From NCBI GenBank assembly GCA_031315915.1, contig JALDRK010000030.1, forward strand, positions 1 through 46,148: a stretch of 46,148 nt of DNA, read 5' to 3'. Shown here piece after piece: positions 34,225 to 41,905 of the stretch. Both the position numbers and the translations under genes were made by a program. A model generated the notes under the pieces. The model was not told where the DNA came from. It saw only the letters and a list, made by a program, of their open reading frames with translations, and searched no databases. Every line of letters begins with the position of its first letter. Positions within the stretch are counted from its first letter, which is position 1. This stretch comes from Nitrospirales bacterium (lineage in GTDB: Bacteria; Nitrospirota; Nitrospiria; Nitrospirales; UBA8639).

Positions 34225-35247
34225 CTACCGCTGTTTGTCGGGCTTCCATTTCAGGCCGAGGTGAATGATCTGTTGGATCAAGGCTTCGTAGGAAATTCCG
34301 GCCCGTTCAGCCGATTCGGCCAGATCTTCGCCATACGCCAATTGGGCATTCGGATTAGCCTCCAAAAAGTACAGGTGATTTTGAGGATCCAATCGGAAAT
34401 CCAATCGGGCATAGCCATTCAAACCTAGGATATGGAATGCCCGCTTGGCCGTTCGCTGAATGGTGCGCACCAATTTCGGATCGAGTCCCTGGACCTCGCA
34501 AGACCTGATCCCGTATTTCTTTTGATATTTCGTACTCCATTTCACCCTGGCCGTGGCAATGGGCAGCGCATCGGGAGGCAAATTATCCAAATGCAATTCC
34601 CACACGGGCAGCACTTGCAATCGCTTGTTGCCCAGAACCCCCACATAAAGTTCACGTCCTTCGATATACCGTTCAACTATCGCAGCCGTTCCCACGGTCT
34701 GATGCACAAACTCCACCCGCTCTTTGAGCTTCTCCTCGTCAAACACAATGGAGGCTTGCGAAATGCCTAAAGACGCTTCTTCGCTAATGGATTTCACAAT
34801 CACCGGGAAGGGAAACTCTTCCGTCCACTTCACCACCCGTCCGGTAGGGTAGACCACAAAATCCGGACACCGGATTCCGTGATAGGCCATAATCTTTTTT
34901 GACCAGCCCTTGTCCCTGGTCAATACCAGTCCTTTCGGGTTGCATCCCGTGTAGGGCACCCCGAGCAATTCCAGATAGGACACGACATTCTGATCGAATT
35001 CCGGATTACCATTGAACTCTTCCAGCAAATTGAACGCCACGTGCGGTTTCCAATCCGTCACCAATTTATCAATGACGCTCAAATCATCTTTGACCCCCAA
35101 CGCCATCGCCTCATGTCCCAAATCGCGAATGGTCGAGAGCACGTCAAACTCCGTTTTCCATTCAACCTCGGTCACATCATACGGCTCGACATTGTCGGGA
35201 GGCACCAGATCCAAATGCATCAACACCATCACTCGCAATTTTTTCAT
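34225..35247 (-). CDS. ATP-grasp protein of the D-Ala-D-Ala ligase type
   Basis: A 340-residue cytoplasmic ligase of the ATP-grasp superfamily. It has an N-terminal domain with FNLLEEFNGNPEFDQNV and LLGVPYTGCNPKGLVLTRDKGWSKKIM. The ATP-binding lysine region is FPVIVKSISEEASLGIS, and the grasp segment IVERYIEGRELYVGVLGN. The magnesium-binding C-terminus is ARLDFRLDPQNHLYFLEANPNAQLA. The resemblance to D-alanine-D-alanine ligase is clear. The pairing with a metallopeptidase, and the absence of mur genes nearby, argue that it is not the housekeeping ddl. Its substrate is unknown. The start overlaps the peptidase stop by four bases (ATGA). Confidence 0.88.
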   Translation of the reverse strand: MKKLRVMVLMHLDLVPPDNVEPYDVTEVEWKTEFDVLSTIRDLGHEAMALGVKDDLSVIDKLVTDWKPHVAFNLLEEFNGNPEFDQNVVSYLELLGVPYTGCNPKGLVLTRDKGWSKKIMAYHGIRCPDFVVYPTGRVVKWTEEFPFPVIVKSISEEASLGISQASIVFDEEKLKERVEFVHQTVGTAAIVERYIEGRELYVGVLGNKRLQVLPVWELHLDNLPPDALPIATARVKWSTKYQKKYGIRSCEVQGLDPKLVRTIQRTAKRAFHILGLNGYARLDFRLDPQNHLYFLEANPNAQLAYGEDLAESAERAGISYEALIQQIIHLGLKWKPDKQR

Positions 35248-36332
35248 AGGACCACCCGATGCCGTCCGCTATGCAGATAATTCATCGTCTGCACCGTCAA
35301 TAGGATCGTGAAGCCAACCTTGGCTTCCTCCTCCGGCACCGCTAACCGCAAATTTCGCTCGCCGCAGTGCTGGATCATATCCTGCAACACTTGGTCGATC
35401 GTATATTGATACTCCCCCGTCCATTCCGCAACTTTCCGTCTGACCTCTTTTCGAAATTTTCGAATAAAGTTGGCTGCCGAAGGATTCGTCTGAATGGAAG
35501 GATCTCCGGAAAACAGGCGACGCAAATCCCGATCGTAAAAATTGGGATAATCCAACCCATAGCGTTCACGCTTGTTCCGATAATGTTCCCGCAAGGTTTT
35601 CTTCAACCTGCGCACCGGATCGACCTGCTCCTTCGCCGCGACTACCGGTTTGACGCCGACCAGTTTTTTCATCAACGAATCCATATACTCCAATTTCTTT
35701 AAGGCCGGCCAGCCCACGTACCGCTCCCGCCAGTGGGACTGTGGCGTCAACCACACGGCAAACGTTTCCGCGAAGTCTTCATCCGGATGACTTTGGGCAT
35801 ACCACATATCCAAATGCAGCACAAAACTTTTGCTATACGGTTTGGGCAGATAACAGTCCGGATACGGTTGGGACGTATGACCGAACATTTGCTGCCGCCG
35901 TCGCAGACGCCGCAAGCGGAACGCATTTTCAATGGCATGCCCGGCTTCATGACGAATGATCCGCATACACCACTCAGGGGTTCCGCCCTCCACTTCCAAC
36001 ATTTGATTCAATTCCAGTTTGGCGAGACGCGGATGGCCCATGTAGAACGGGATCGCAATTCCAGGAACACCGTCAGGCGTATACCAATCGTCAGACAACC
36101 AAAAATGGGGACGAAAGACTAACCCATGGTTCCGCAATTCCCGATGTAGCTGCCGAATGCACGTCTCCAGCATCGTTCCCGCGATGCGAATATGAAGATC
36201 GCATAAGCGGAGGTCCAACAACCGTTCGTCCGGCCAGTTGACCCACTCCGGCTCTCGGGATACCGGCAGGGCTGGCAGAGGATGACCGTCCTGGGCAACA
36301 GAACTTTCCGTTTCACCGACATCATTCCGCAT
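35244..36332 (-). CDS. Putative zinc metallopeptidase
   Basis: The 362-residue protein has a zinc-peptidase active-site motif HEAGH at residues 128-132, preceded by WCMRIIR. A downstream acidic segment, HPDEDFAETFAVWL (182-195), looks like the third zinc ligand plus a second-shell residue of gluzincin-type enzymes. No signal peptide is seen, so it is likely cytoplasmic. The C-terminal third is basic and helical (RRLKKTLREHYRNKRERYGLD). I do not recognise a named family beyond 'putative zinc-binding metallopeptidase'. It is the first gene of a two-gene operon with the ATP-grasp ligase. This suggests that one makes and the other processes an amide-linked product, an inference. Confidence 0.8.
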   Translation of the reverse strand: MRNDVGETESSVAQDGHPLPALPVSREPEWVNWPDERLLDLRLCDLHIRIAGTMLETCIRQLHRELRNHGLVFRPHFWLSDDWYTPDGVPGIAIPFYMGHPRLAKLELNQMLEVEGGTPEWCMRIIRHEAGHAIENAFRLRRLRRRQQMFGHTSQPYPDCYLPKPYSKSFVLHLDMWYAQSHPDEDFAETFAVWLTPQSHWRERYVGWPALKKLEYMDSLMKKLVGVKPVVAAKEQVDPVRRLKKTLREHYRNKRERYGLDYPNFYDRDLRRLFSGDPSIQTNPSAANFIRKFRKEVRRKVAEWTGEYQYTIDQVLQDMIQHCGERNLRLAVPEEEAKVGFTILLTVQTMNYLHSGRHRVVL

Positions 36333-36765
36333 ACAATCGACCCCTCGACGCTAATATGAGCATCAGGACGGATGTCCCGCTGACTCGACGCCCCTGCCAG
36401 ACTGTTCCCTAGAATACATCAGAATCCATCGGTCTATTCGGACAGAATCTTCATGAGGCATACCATAGAGTTATCAACAGCTATTCTCGAATCCTGGTTG
36501 ACTCAATAGCTTTTACCCGGTGGCTATGCTACATTTGCCCCCCGTTTTACAGAGTGGTTTTTTTCATTCATCTTATTTTATCTTTATTCACCAACCCGGG
36601 CTTCACGGTGCGGAGCACTCCCCTTCTTCACATCATCTCATGCCATGCTGCTCATGCCATGCTGCAATGCGTTGACAGGCATTCCAGTCGTGGTGCGCCG
36701 ATCGTTCATTCACTGACGGTGAAGAAGTGCCGCCCGTGCTCGGATGAGTCATGGGAGCTAGCTTC
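36333..36765. other. Gene-free region with a short tandem repeat
   Basis: No gene is supported here on either strand; the open frames present read as chance. It includes the upstream region of the peptidase gene and that of the zinc-ribbon gene. A 13-base unit CATGCCATGCTGC occurs twice in tandem (36639-36651 and 36653-36665). A TTGACA lies at 36672-36677, but no good -10 box follows at 16-18 bases. Confidence 0.4.
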
Positions 36766-36918
36766 ATGCAAACCTGTGAAAAGTGCAAAGGGTCCATGTT
36801 ATTAGACAGAGAGATCGACATGGAATCAGGCATGTCTCTTCTGGTATTTGTCTGCATTAATTGTGGGAAACGGAAACAAGCTGAGCGAGCGCCCATTCCG
36901 CTGATAGAAGTTTCCTAA
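36766..36918 (+). CDS. 50-residue zinc-ribbon protein
   Basis: A small frame (50 codons plus TAA) that starts with ATG and has GGGAG eight bases upstream. The protein has two CxxC pairs, CEKC at residues 4-7 and CINCGKRK at 30-37, spaced as in a zinc ribbon. Between them is a helix-like LLDREIDMESGMSLLVFV. The end is IPLIEVS. An earlier in-frame ATG at 36751 would add five residues. The two pairs and the ribosome-binding site make a real gene likely. The function is unknown; such ribbons bind nucleic acid or protein. It stands alone, about 430 bases from the nearest gene on its left. Confidence 0.6.
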   Translation: MQTCEKCKGSMLLDREIDMESGMSLLVFVCINCGKRKQAERAPIPLIEVS

Positions 36919-37134
36919 GTAGGGAGTTGGGCGGAATGCCTGTGGAGATTTTCTATCCTAGGCCACATCCCCTCTCATTCCTATGCTGCACAAGGCCGGG
37001 GCTGCCACGCTACGGAAAACTTTGTCATTTTCCGGTACGTCATGGCGTCGGGTAGTGCTCATGGAACAGTATGGCAAACGACGCCCTCCTTGATATAGGA
37101 ACGATCAGTGATACCGTCCACATCTTGCCTCAAT

Positions 37135-37182
37135 GAGGAAAACCGAAAACTCAACAGTCACTCAGGAAGGACCGTTTTCCTC
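37135..37182 (-). terminator. Possible terminator stem after the HNH gene
   Basis: GAGGAAAAC (37135-37143) pairs with GTTTTCCTC (37174-37182) across a 30-base loop. It lies just past the HNH stop. The loop is long and no T-run follows on the minus strand, so termination is unproven. The rest of 36919-37193 shows no gene. Confidence 0.25.
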
Positions 37183-37193
37183 AATTGATCCGA

Positions 37194-37730
37194 TTAGGAG
37201 TCGGCCTCCAATTCCAAATTCCAATAGAGATAATCCCGCCAACTCTCAGGGGCGTTTCGAATCCCGATCATCAACGTTAGGCGAGGAGCCCATTGGGGCT
37301 TGACGGGCTGTTTGAGTAATTTCATCCCCGCTTCATCCGGTGTCCGTCCGCTTTTTCGATTATTGCACCGCCAACAAGCGGTCACAATATTTTCCCAGGT
37401 TTTTCGCCCTCCCTTCGCAATGGGGACGACATGGTCAAAGGTCAGCTCTTCGGTGCGGAACCGTTTATAACAATACTGACAAGCATATCGATCACGGGTA
37501 AAAATATTGATGCGGGAAAATTTGACGCCATGCTGCTGCGACCGCAACTTCACAAAGCTCAGCAGACGCATCACCGAAGGCAGCTTAAAGGAAATCGTCA
37601 CCCCCCGAACGTCCCGTTCGTAAAACTCCAGGACCTCGACTTTTCCCTGCCACAGTAGAGTAATGGCTTTTTGCCAATGCACCACCCGTAACGGTTCGTA
37701 GGTGGCATTTAAGAGAAGGGTCATTTCCAT
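37194..37730 (-). CDS. HNH endonuclease
   Basis: A 178-residue protein of the common bacterial HNH family. An N-terminal domain (about 1-75) begins TLLLNATYEPLRVVHWQKAI, a well-known opening for these proteins. The HNH domain follows, with a zinc pair CQYC (C84, C87), the catalytic DHVVP (H100), ENIVTAC and the second pair CWRCN (C119, C122). No methylase or other restriction gene lies nearby, so this is a solitary housekeeping-type HNH protein rather than part of a restriction system. Its substrate is unknown. Confidence 0.92.
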   Translation of the reverse strand: MEMTLLLNATYEPLRVVHWQKAITLLWQGKVEVLEFYERDVRGVTISFKLPSVMRLLSFVKLRSQQHGVKFSRINIFTRDRYACQYCYKRFRTEELTFDHVVPIAKGGRKTWENIVTACWRCNNRKSGRTPDEAGMKLLKQPVKPQWAPRLTLMIGIRNAPESWRDYLYWNLELEADS

Positions 37731-37849
37731 GAAATCAGCGCCTCTCAGCCCGCATCATGGGGAAAAAACTCTAAACCTATATCATTCAGGATTCGACAGA
37801 ATCAAGTGTGCCTAACCTTCTGTTGTCGCGATAAGTCGAAGTTGATATA

Positions 37850-38224
37850 GTGATTTTTTCAGAAATTTTGACTAACCGGACAACGGCTTTGCCGAACGAC
37901 TCGAATTTCATTTCCATAAAAAAATTAGAAGCTCTCCCGTCAGGATCCTGCCTGAGTATCGATATGGAGGATCGCGGCATTGCCTTATTCAACGTCGATG
38001 GAGCAGTGCATGCGTTGGACAACACCTGCCCTCATGCGGGTGGCCCTTTAGGTGAAGGAACCGTGGAAGGAGACGAAGTCATCTGCCCCTGGCATGGATG
38101 GAAGTTTCATATCCCTACCGGTATCTGCCGAAAAAATCCCAACCCGAGCTGGAATGTCCAACGATATGAGGTACGGATTGTCGACGGGGTTATCCAAGTG
38201 GCATTGCCGCCAAAGACGGACTAA
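37850..38224 (+). CDS. Rieske-type [2Fe-2S] ferredoxin
   Basis: A 124-residue soluble Rieske protein. The two cluster-binding motifs are CPHAGGPLGEG (C60, H62) and CPWHGWKF (C79, H82). No membrane segment is present. It resembles the ferredoxin subunits of dioxygenases and small NirD-like proteins; no partner oxygenase or reductase is nearby. The frame opens at a GTG (37850) without a good ribosome-binding site. A later in-frame TTG could be the true start, since Rieske ferredoxins usually have about 105 residues. Its end overlaps the convergent next gene by 35 bases. Confidence 0.88.
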   Translation: MIFSEILTNRTTALPNDSNFISIKKLEALPSGSCLSIDMEDRGIALFNVDGAVHALDNTCPHAGGPLGEGTVEGDEVICPWHGWKFHIPTGICRKNPNPSWNVQRYEVRIVDGVIQVALPPKTD

Positions 38225-38675
38225 CGGAACGGGAAATTTCCGACCCGTGGGGCAGGGGCGGCAAGTTTTCAAACGGCATCAGTCCCTGGGCAGCCAGTGA
38301 AATGACTTTCACCCACCGTTCCTTCACATTCACCCGCCATGCGAATTCCCGTTCGATCCATTCCACCGAACCCTTCTCCCGGATAATCTTACTGACCACG
38401 TAGGTGTCCTCACCTTGAGTGGCCACCCGCCAATCCCCTTCACGAAGTGTCACCCCCTGTTGACGAAGTTGCTCCACCATGTTGGACAACGCCTCTGCCA
38501 CGGTGCCATCTTTACGGGACGCATGAGATTTCACGAGATCCAACGCCACTTGCGCCTGAGGATCGTCCGGAAGATAGACTTTTTCAACTGGAGTGGTCGA
38601 ATACAGCCACAAACCCACACAGGCAATGAAAAGGAGAAAAAACCAAACCATGTTTCGGGACGAGGAAAATGACAT
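38190..38675 (-). CDS. Hypothetical membrane-anchored protein
   Basis: The 161-residue protein has one N-terminal membrane segment at about residues 9-26 (MVWFFLLFIACVGLWLYS). The rest should be periplasmic: a helical part with LVKSHASRKDGTVAEALSNM, then a beta-rich part (WRVATQGEDTYVVSKIIRE, EWIEREFAWRVNVKERWVKV). The pattern 'Ser-His-Ala-x-x-Lys-Asp-Gly-Thr-Val' is not one I recognise. It follows cobD in the same direction after a 137-base gap, so it may be a distal member of the cobalamin operon. Its 3' end overlaps the Rieske gene tail to tail. Confidence 0.7.
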   Translation of the reverse strand: MSFSSSRNMVWFFLLFIACVGLWLYSTTPVEKVYLPDDPQAQVALDLVKSHASRKDGTVAEALSNMVEQLRQQGVTLREGDWRVATQGEDTYVVSKIIREKGSVEWIEREFAWRVNVKERWVKVISLAAQGLMPFENLPPLPHGSEISRSVSPSLAAMPLG

Positions 38676-38812
38676 GCTTAGGAAATCCCAGAAATATGGC
38701 TCCTTTACCCCACGAGTTCTCGCCCGCCAACGTACGCCTCTTCTTTGTACTGCATTAAAGACTCCGGCACAAGTCCCCCATCATGCTTCCATCTTCTGTA
38801 GATTTTCGTACT

Positions 38813-39961
38813 TCATGCCTTATCTTCATAACTATTTTGAATAAACCGCTTTAACAGCCTGACCAACCGCGCATTTTCAGAAGGCCGCCTCACCGCCAAT
38901 CGAATCGTCGAATTGCAAATTCCCGAAAACGTCCGGCAATCCCGCACAAGAATTCCATGCTGTTCCAACCACTCCACGAGCTGCACCATCGAGCATACAT
39001 TGGGCAATTCTACCATGACAAAATTCACACGAGAGGGATATACCCGCACCTCGGGAATAGTCTGAAGGTCCCTCAAGAATTGCGTTCTCGTCACGCGAGT
39101 AAATTGCAACGTCTGCCGTCGAAACCCGTCGTCTGCCAGAGCGGCGACTCCAGCCACCTGCGCAATGTGACTGACCGACCAAGGCGGAAGATGGGCCTGA
39201 ATACCTTGCATGGCTCCTGGCGGACCGACAACATATCCCAATCGAATACCGGGCATCCCATAAAATTTCGTAAAACTTCTCAGGACCACGAGCTGCCGAT
39301 GGTGGGGTACTTGAGACAGCACGGAATGCGACGGGACAAAATCCATAAAGGCTTCATCCACCACAACCCATATCCCCAATTCCTCCAACTCACCGCAAAG
39401 CTGCAATAATTGCGAACGGGGAATCACTCGACCCGTAGGACTATTGGGATTGCAGACAAACACAGCCGATTTCCGCCCCTGAGCTTTGGCCCGGCTTTGA
39501 GCCTTGCTGAACGGACGAGGCACGGACCGCAAAATACGATCCAGTTGCTCAAGGGGCACAGGATAGCCCTTGACCGCATCCCCATGAAGCGAAAGCGAAC
39601 GTGCACCGGCTAATTGAAGCGCCCGCTCGAACTCCATAAACGTGGGTCCCAATACATATCCGCAACGTATCCCCAAGGCCCATGGCAAAAGACGAATGAG
39701 TTCGGCCGAACCATTTCCTAAGGTAATGAACTCGGGACTCACTCCATGGAATTCCGCAAGCCGATTCCGCAAAGCCATGCCTTGTGAATCCGGATAATAC
39801 CGACAGTCAGACAGATGCTTTCGTATGGCTCGGAGTACCGAAGAAGGGGGGCCCAAGGGATTAATGCTGGCGCTAAAATCCACAATGGATTTCACAGGGC
39901 GTTTACGCCGCATGGCAGCCTGATAGATTTGGCCTCCATGCCACACCACTTGATTCACCAC
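38813..39961 (-). CDS. cobD: Threonine-phosphate decarboxylase-like aminotransferase (CobD)
   Basis: CobD makes (R)-1-aminopropan-2-ol phosphate, the linker between the corrin ring and the nucleotide loop, from threonine phosphate. The 382-residue protein is a type I PLP enzyme close to histidinol-phosphate aminotransferase. Seen are VDFSASINPLGPP at the N-terminus, CNPNSPTGRVI, VVVDEAFMDF and the PLP-lysine segment RSFTKFYGMPGIRLGY. The opening (WHGGQIYQA, then NPLGPP) and its place beside cbiB favour CobD over HisC. It starts at a GTG with GGAGG six bases upstream and overlaps cbiB by seven bases. Confidence 0.92.
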   Translation of the reverse strand: MVNQVVWHGGQIYQAAMRRKRPVKSIVDFSASINPLGPPSSVLRAIRKHLSDCRYYPDSQGMALRNRLAEFHGVSPEFITLGNGSAELIRLLPWALGIRCGYVLGPTFMEFERALQLAGARSLSLHGDAVKGYPVPLEQLDRILRSVPRPFSKAQSRAKAQGRKSAVFVCNPNSPTGRVIPRSQLLQLCGELEELGIWVVVDEAFMDFVPSHSVLSQVPHHRQLVVLRSFTKFYGMPGIRLGYVVGPPGAMQGIQAHLPPWSVSHIAQVAGVAALADDGFRRQTLQFTRVTRTQFLRDLQTIPEVRVYPSRVNFVMVELPNVCSMVQLVEWLEQHGILVRDCRTFSGICNSTIRLAVRRPSENARLVRLLKRFIQNSYEDKA

Positions 39962-40908
39962 CCGAGCCCTCCCGCCAATAATACCATCGACAATCCCGCC
40001 GCCCAGGCCATGAGGTGCAAAGCCAATGGTATATGCGCACAGGCATGAATCTGGCCGGCATTCCCAATGAAAGGTCGTGCTTCGACACGCCCATTATAGA
40101 ACGCTTCTCCGCCCAGCCGCACCCCAAGTGCTCCGGCCATGGCCGCCTCCGGCCACCCACTATTGGGACTGGGATGATTCCGGGCATCCCGCCGGCACAC
40201 AGCCCAGGCCGCCTGCCCGCGCCCACACCTGAGGGAGGCCGCACCACAAAGAGCCAAGGCCGTCAACCGAGCAGGAATCCAGTTCACAACATCATCCAAC
40301 CGAGCCGAGGCCCAACCGAAATCTCGATACCGTTCATTGCGGTACCCAACCATGGAATCCAAGGTATTGACCGCCTTGTAGGCCATGGCCAAGGCCGGAC
40401 CGCCTAATGCGAGATAGAGCAGAGGCGCAATGACGCCATCGGAAGTATTTTCGGCAAGGGATTCGACCGTAGCACGAACAATTTCCGATTCCTGTAGATG
40501 AGCCGTGTCACGCCCAACCAATTGCTGCACGGCTTCCCGAGCCTGAAGCAAGGTTCCGGCGCATAACGCCGCATGCACTCGCATGGCATGATCCCAAAGG
40601 TCACGTGCGGCAATGGTGGTGTAACCAACCAGCACCCACGCCACGACTCCGAGCATCTCATTGAGGTGCGTCATCCATTCCAGAAATCCGTGAATCAAGG
40701 CGAAGCACCCCACGGGCAGGCCCAATGCCAACACCGCACCAGCCATCCTTTTTTCCCAAGGGCTGCGGAGTTGTGCCAGCATGAATGCTTCGTACCGGAC
40801 AATGCCCATTCCCATCATTCGCACCGGGTGAGGAAACCAGCGTGGATCTCCAAACAGAACATCCAAGAAACACACGGCCAAGAATCTAAGCCACACCAGG
40901 TCGGTCAT
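39955..40908 (-). CDS. cbiB: Adenosylcobinamide-phosphate synthase CbiB
   Basis: CbiB is an inner-membrane enzyme that joins cobyric acid to the aminopropanol linker made via CobD. The 317-residue protein has several hydrophobic segments. It also has the family stretches FLDVLFGDPRWFPHPVRMMG, VGRDTAHLQESEIVRATVESLAENTSDGVIAPL, MAYKAVNTLDSMVGYRNERYRDFGWASARLDDVVNW and PSPNSGWPEAAMAGALGVRLGG. The key motifs here are NTSDGV and NTLDSMVGY. It lies between the CWC gene (12-base gap) and cobD (overlap). Confidence 0.96.
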   Translation of the reverse strand: MTDLVWLRFLAVCFLDVLFGDPRWFPHPVRMMGMGIVRYEAFMLAQLRSPWEKRMAGAVLALGLPVGCFALIHGFLEWMTHLNEMLGVVAWVLVGYTTIAARDLWDHAMRVHAALCAGTLLQAREAVQQLVGRDTAHLQESEIVRATVESLAENTSDGVIAPLLYLALGGPALAMAYKAVNTLDSMVGYRNERYRDFGWASARLDDVVNWIPARLTALALCGAASLRCGRGQAAWAVCRRDARNHPSPNSGWPEAAMAGALGVRLGGEAFYNGRVEARPFIGNAGQIHACAHIPLALHLMAWAAGLSMVLLAGGLGW

Positions 40909-40920
40909 GAAGCGGAAACG

Positions 40921-41127
40921 CTATGAAGGAACTGAGGGAGGAGTAGAAGACGGAGGCGTTTCCGTGAGCTCAGCCAGGCACCCGGGACACAAACAATCGT
41001 GGTACTGCCGAACGATTCGATCGTACTGTTGGTCATCAACGGGTATCTGGCCGCACCAACAACGGGACAGCCCGCATTCAAAGCCTGTCCCGCATCGCTC
41101 GCAAGTCTTGGGATAGGTTCGCGCCAT
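40921..41127 (-). CDS. Cysteine-rich CWC-family zinc protein
   Basis: A 68-residue protein with eight cysteines. CERC (C9, C12), C18, the CWC triplet (C23-W-C25), and CLCPGC (C45, C47, C50) match the Cys-rich CWC family, small proteins of unknown function that probably bind metal. The C-terminal 15 residues are Pro/Ser/Thr-rich. It is embedded between cobS (13-base gap) and cbiB (12-base gap) in the cobalamin operon and so is co-transcribed. Whether it has any part in cobalamin metabolism is not known. Confidence 0.85.
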   Translation of the reverse strand: MARTYPKTCERCGTGFECGLSRCWCGQIPVDDQQYDRIVRQYHDCLCPGCLAELTETPPSSTPPSVPS

Positions 41128-41140
41128 GCCGCAATCTTCT

Positions 41141-41905
41141 TTAGTCAGCAGACACCATCAATGGGGCCAGCAGCAGAAAGACAATTTCTACGCATTCGTT
41201 AACGGTGCCGAGCAAATCTCCCGTGATGCCGCCAAATAATTTCGAAAAACCTCCGTTCAGCAATCGCACCAGGACAAAGCCGCCAGTCACAACCGCAATG
41301 GCGATCGCCACGCCCAATAATCCGATCAAGACCGACATCACCATCAAAGTGGCTATGAGCAGATGGCGCCCCGTCATCTCACGAAGAAAGGAAGCCGCCA
41401 GTCCATCCGATCGAGGGGAGGTCATTCGCCAAGTTCCCACAACCATGGCCCATCGCCCCAAAGCCGGCATACTCACCAGAGCGGCTTCTCGAACTTCAGC
41501 AGGCAGGGCCATCAATCCGGCATATCGTAACCCCAACGAAATCATTAACCCTGTGGCCCCAATGGCGCCAATATGTGAATCACGCAAAATTTTCAAGCGA
41601 TGCTCCGCATCCCGACCCCCAGCCAGCGCATCAACCGTATCCGCAACGCCATCTTGGTGAAGTCCACCAGTCACCAGGATCAGCAAGGCCAACAGGATCA
41701 TGTTCCTGGCACCTTCATCCATGAAGGAATACAACAGCCGATCCAGCCCAACCAGCCCCATACCCAACACGACACCCACCACAGGAAACCAATACAAAGA
41801 GGAAGCTAAGGTCAGGGCAGTCGGTTGATCAACTCCACGTCCCGGCAACGGCACAATTGTTAAAAATTGCCACGCGACGGAAAAGGCAACCCAGACCTGC
41901 GTCAT
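41141..41905 (-). CDS. cobS: Adenosylcobinamide-GDP ribazoletransferase CobS
   Basis: CobS is the membrane-embedded cobalamin synthase that joins adenosylcobinamide-GDP and alpha-ribazole (phosphate). The 254-residue protein has about six hydrophobic segments. Family motifs are FLTIVPLPG near the N-terminus, GGLHQDGVADTVDALAGG with its Asp-rich metal site, and ILRDSHIGAIGATGL. GDLLGTVNECVEIVFLL lies near the end. Its start overlaps cobT by four bases (ATGA). Confidence 0.97.
   Translation of the reverse strand: MTQVWVAFSVAWQFLTIVPLPGRGVDQPTALTLASSLYWFPVVGVVLGMGLVGLDRLLYSFMDEGARNMILLALLILVTGGLHQDGVADTVDALAGGRDAEHRLKILRDSHIGAIGATGLMISLGLRYAGLMALPAEVREAALVSMPALGRWAMVVGTWRMTSPRSDGLAASFLREMTGRHLLIATLMVMSVLIGLLGVAIAIAVVTGGFVLVRLLNGGFSKLFGGITGDLLGTVNECVEIVFLLLAPLMVSAD

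Noticed and set aside
36554..36896. Overlapping plus- and minus-strand frames of 83 and 87 residues
   Set aside because: Both read as low-quality translations rich in His, Cys and Ser. The minus frame covers the real-looking zinc-ribbon gene in antisense.
37194..37730. HNH gene as part of a restriction or defence system
   Set aside because: No methyltransferase, helicase, toxin or mobile-element gene is nearby. The HNH protein belongs to a widespread solitary family.
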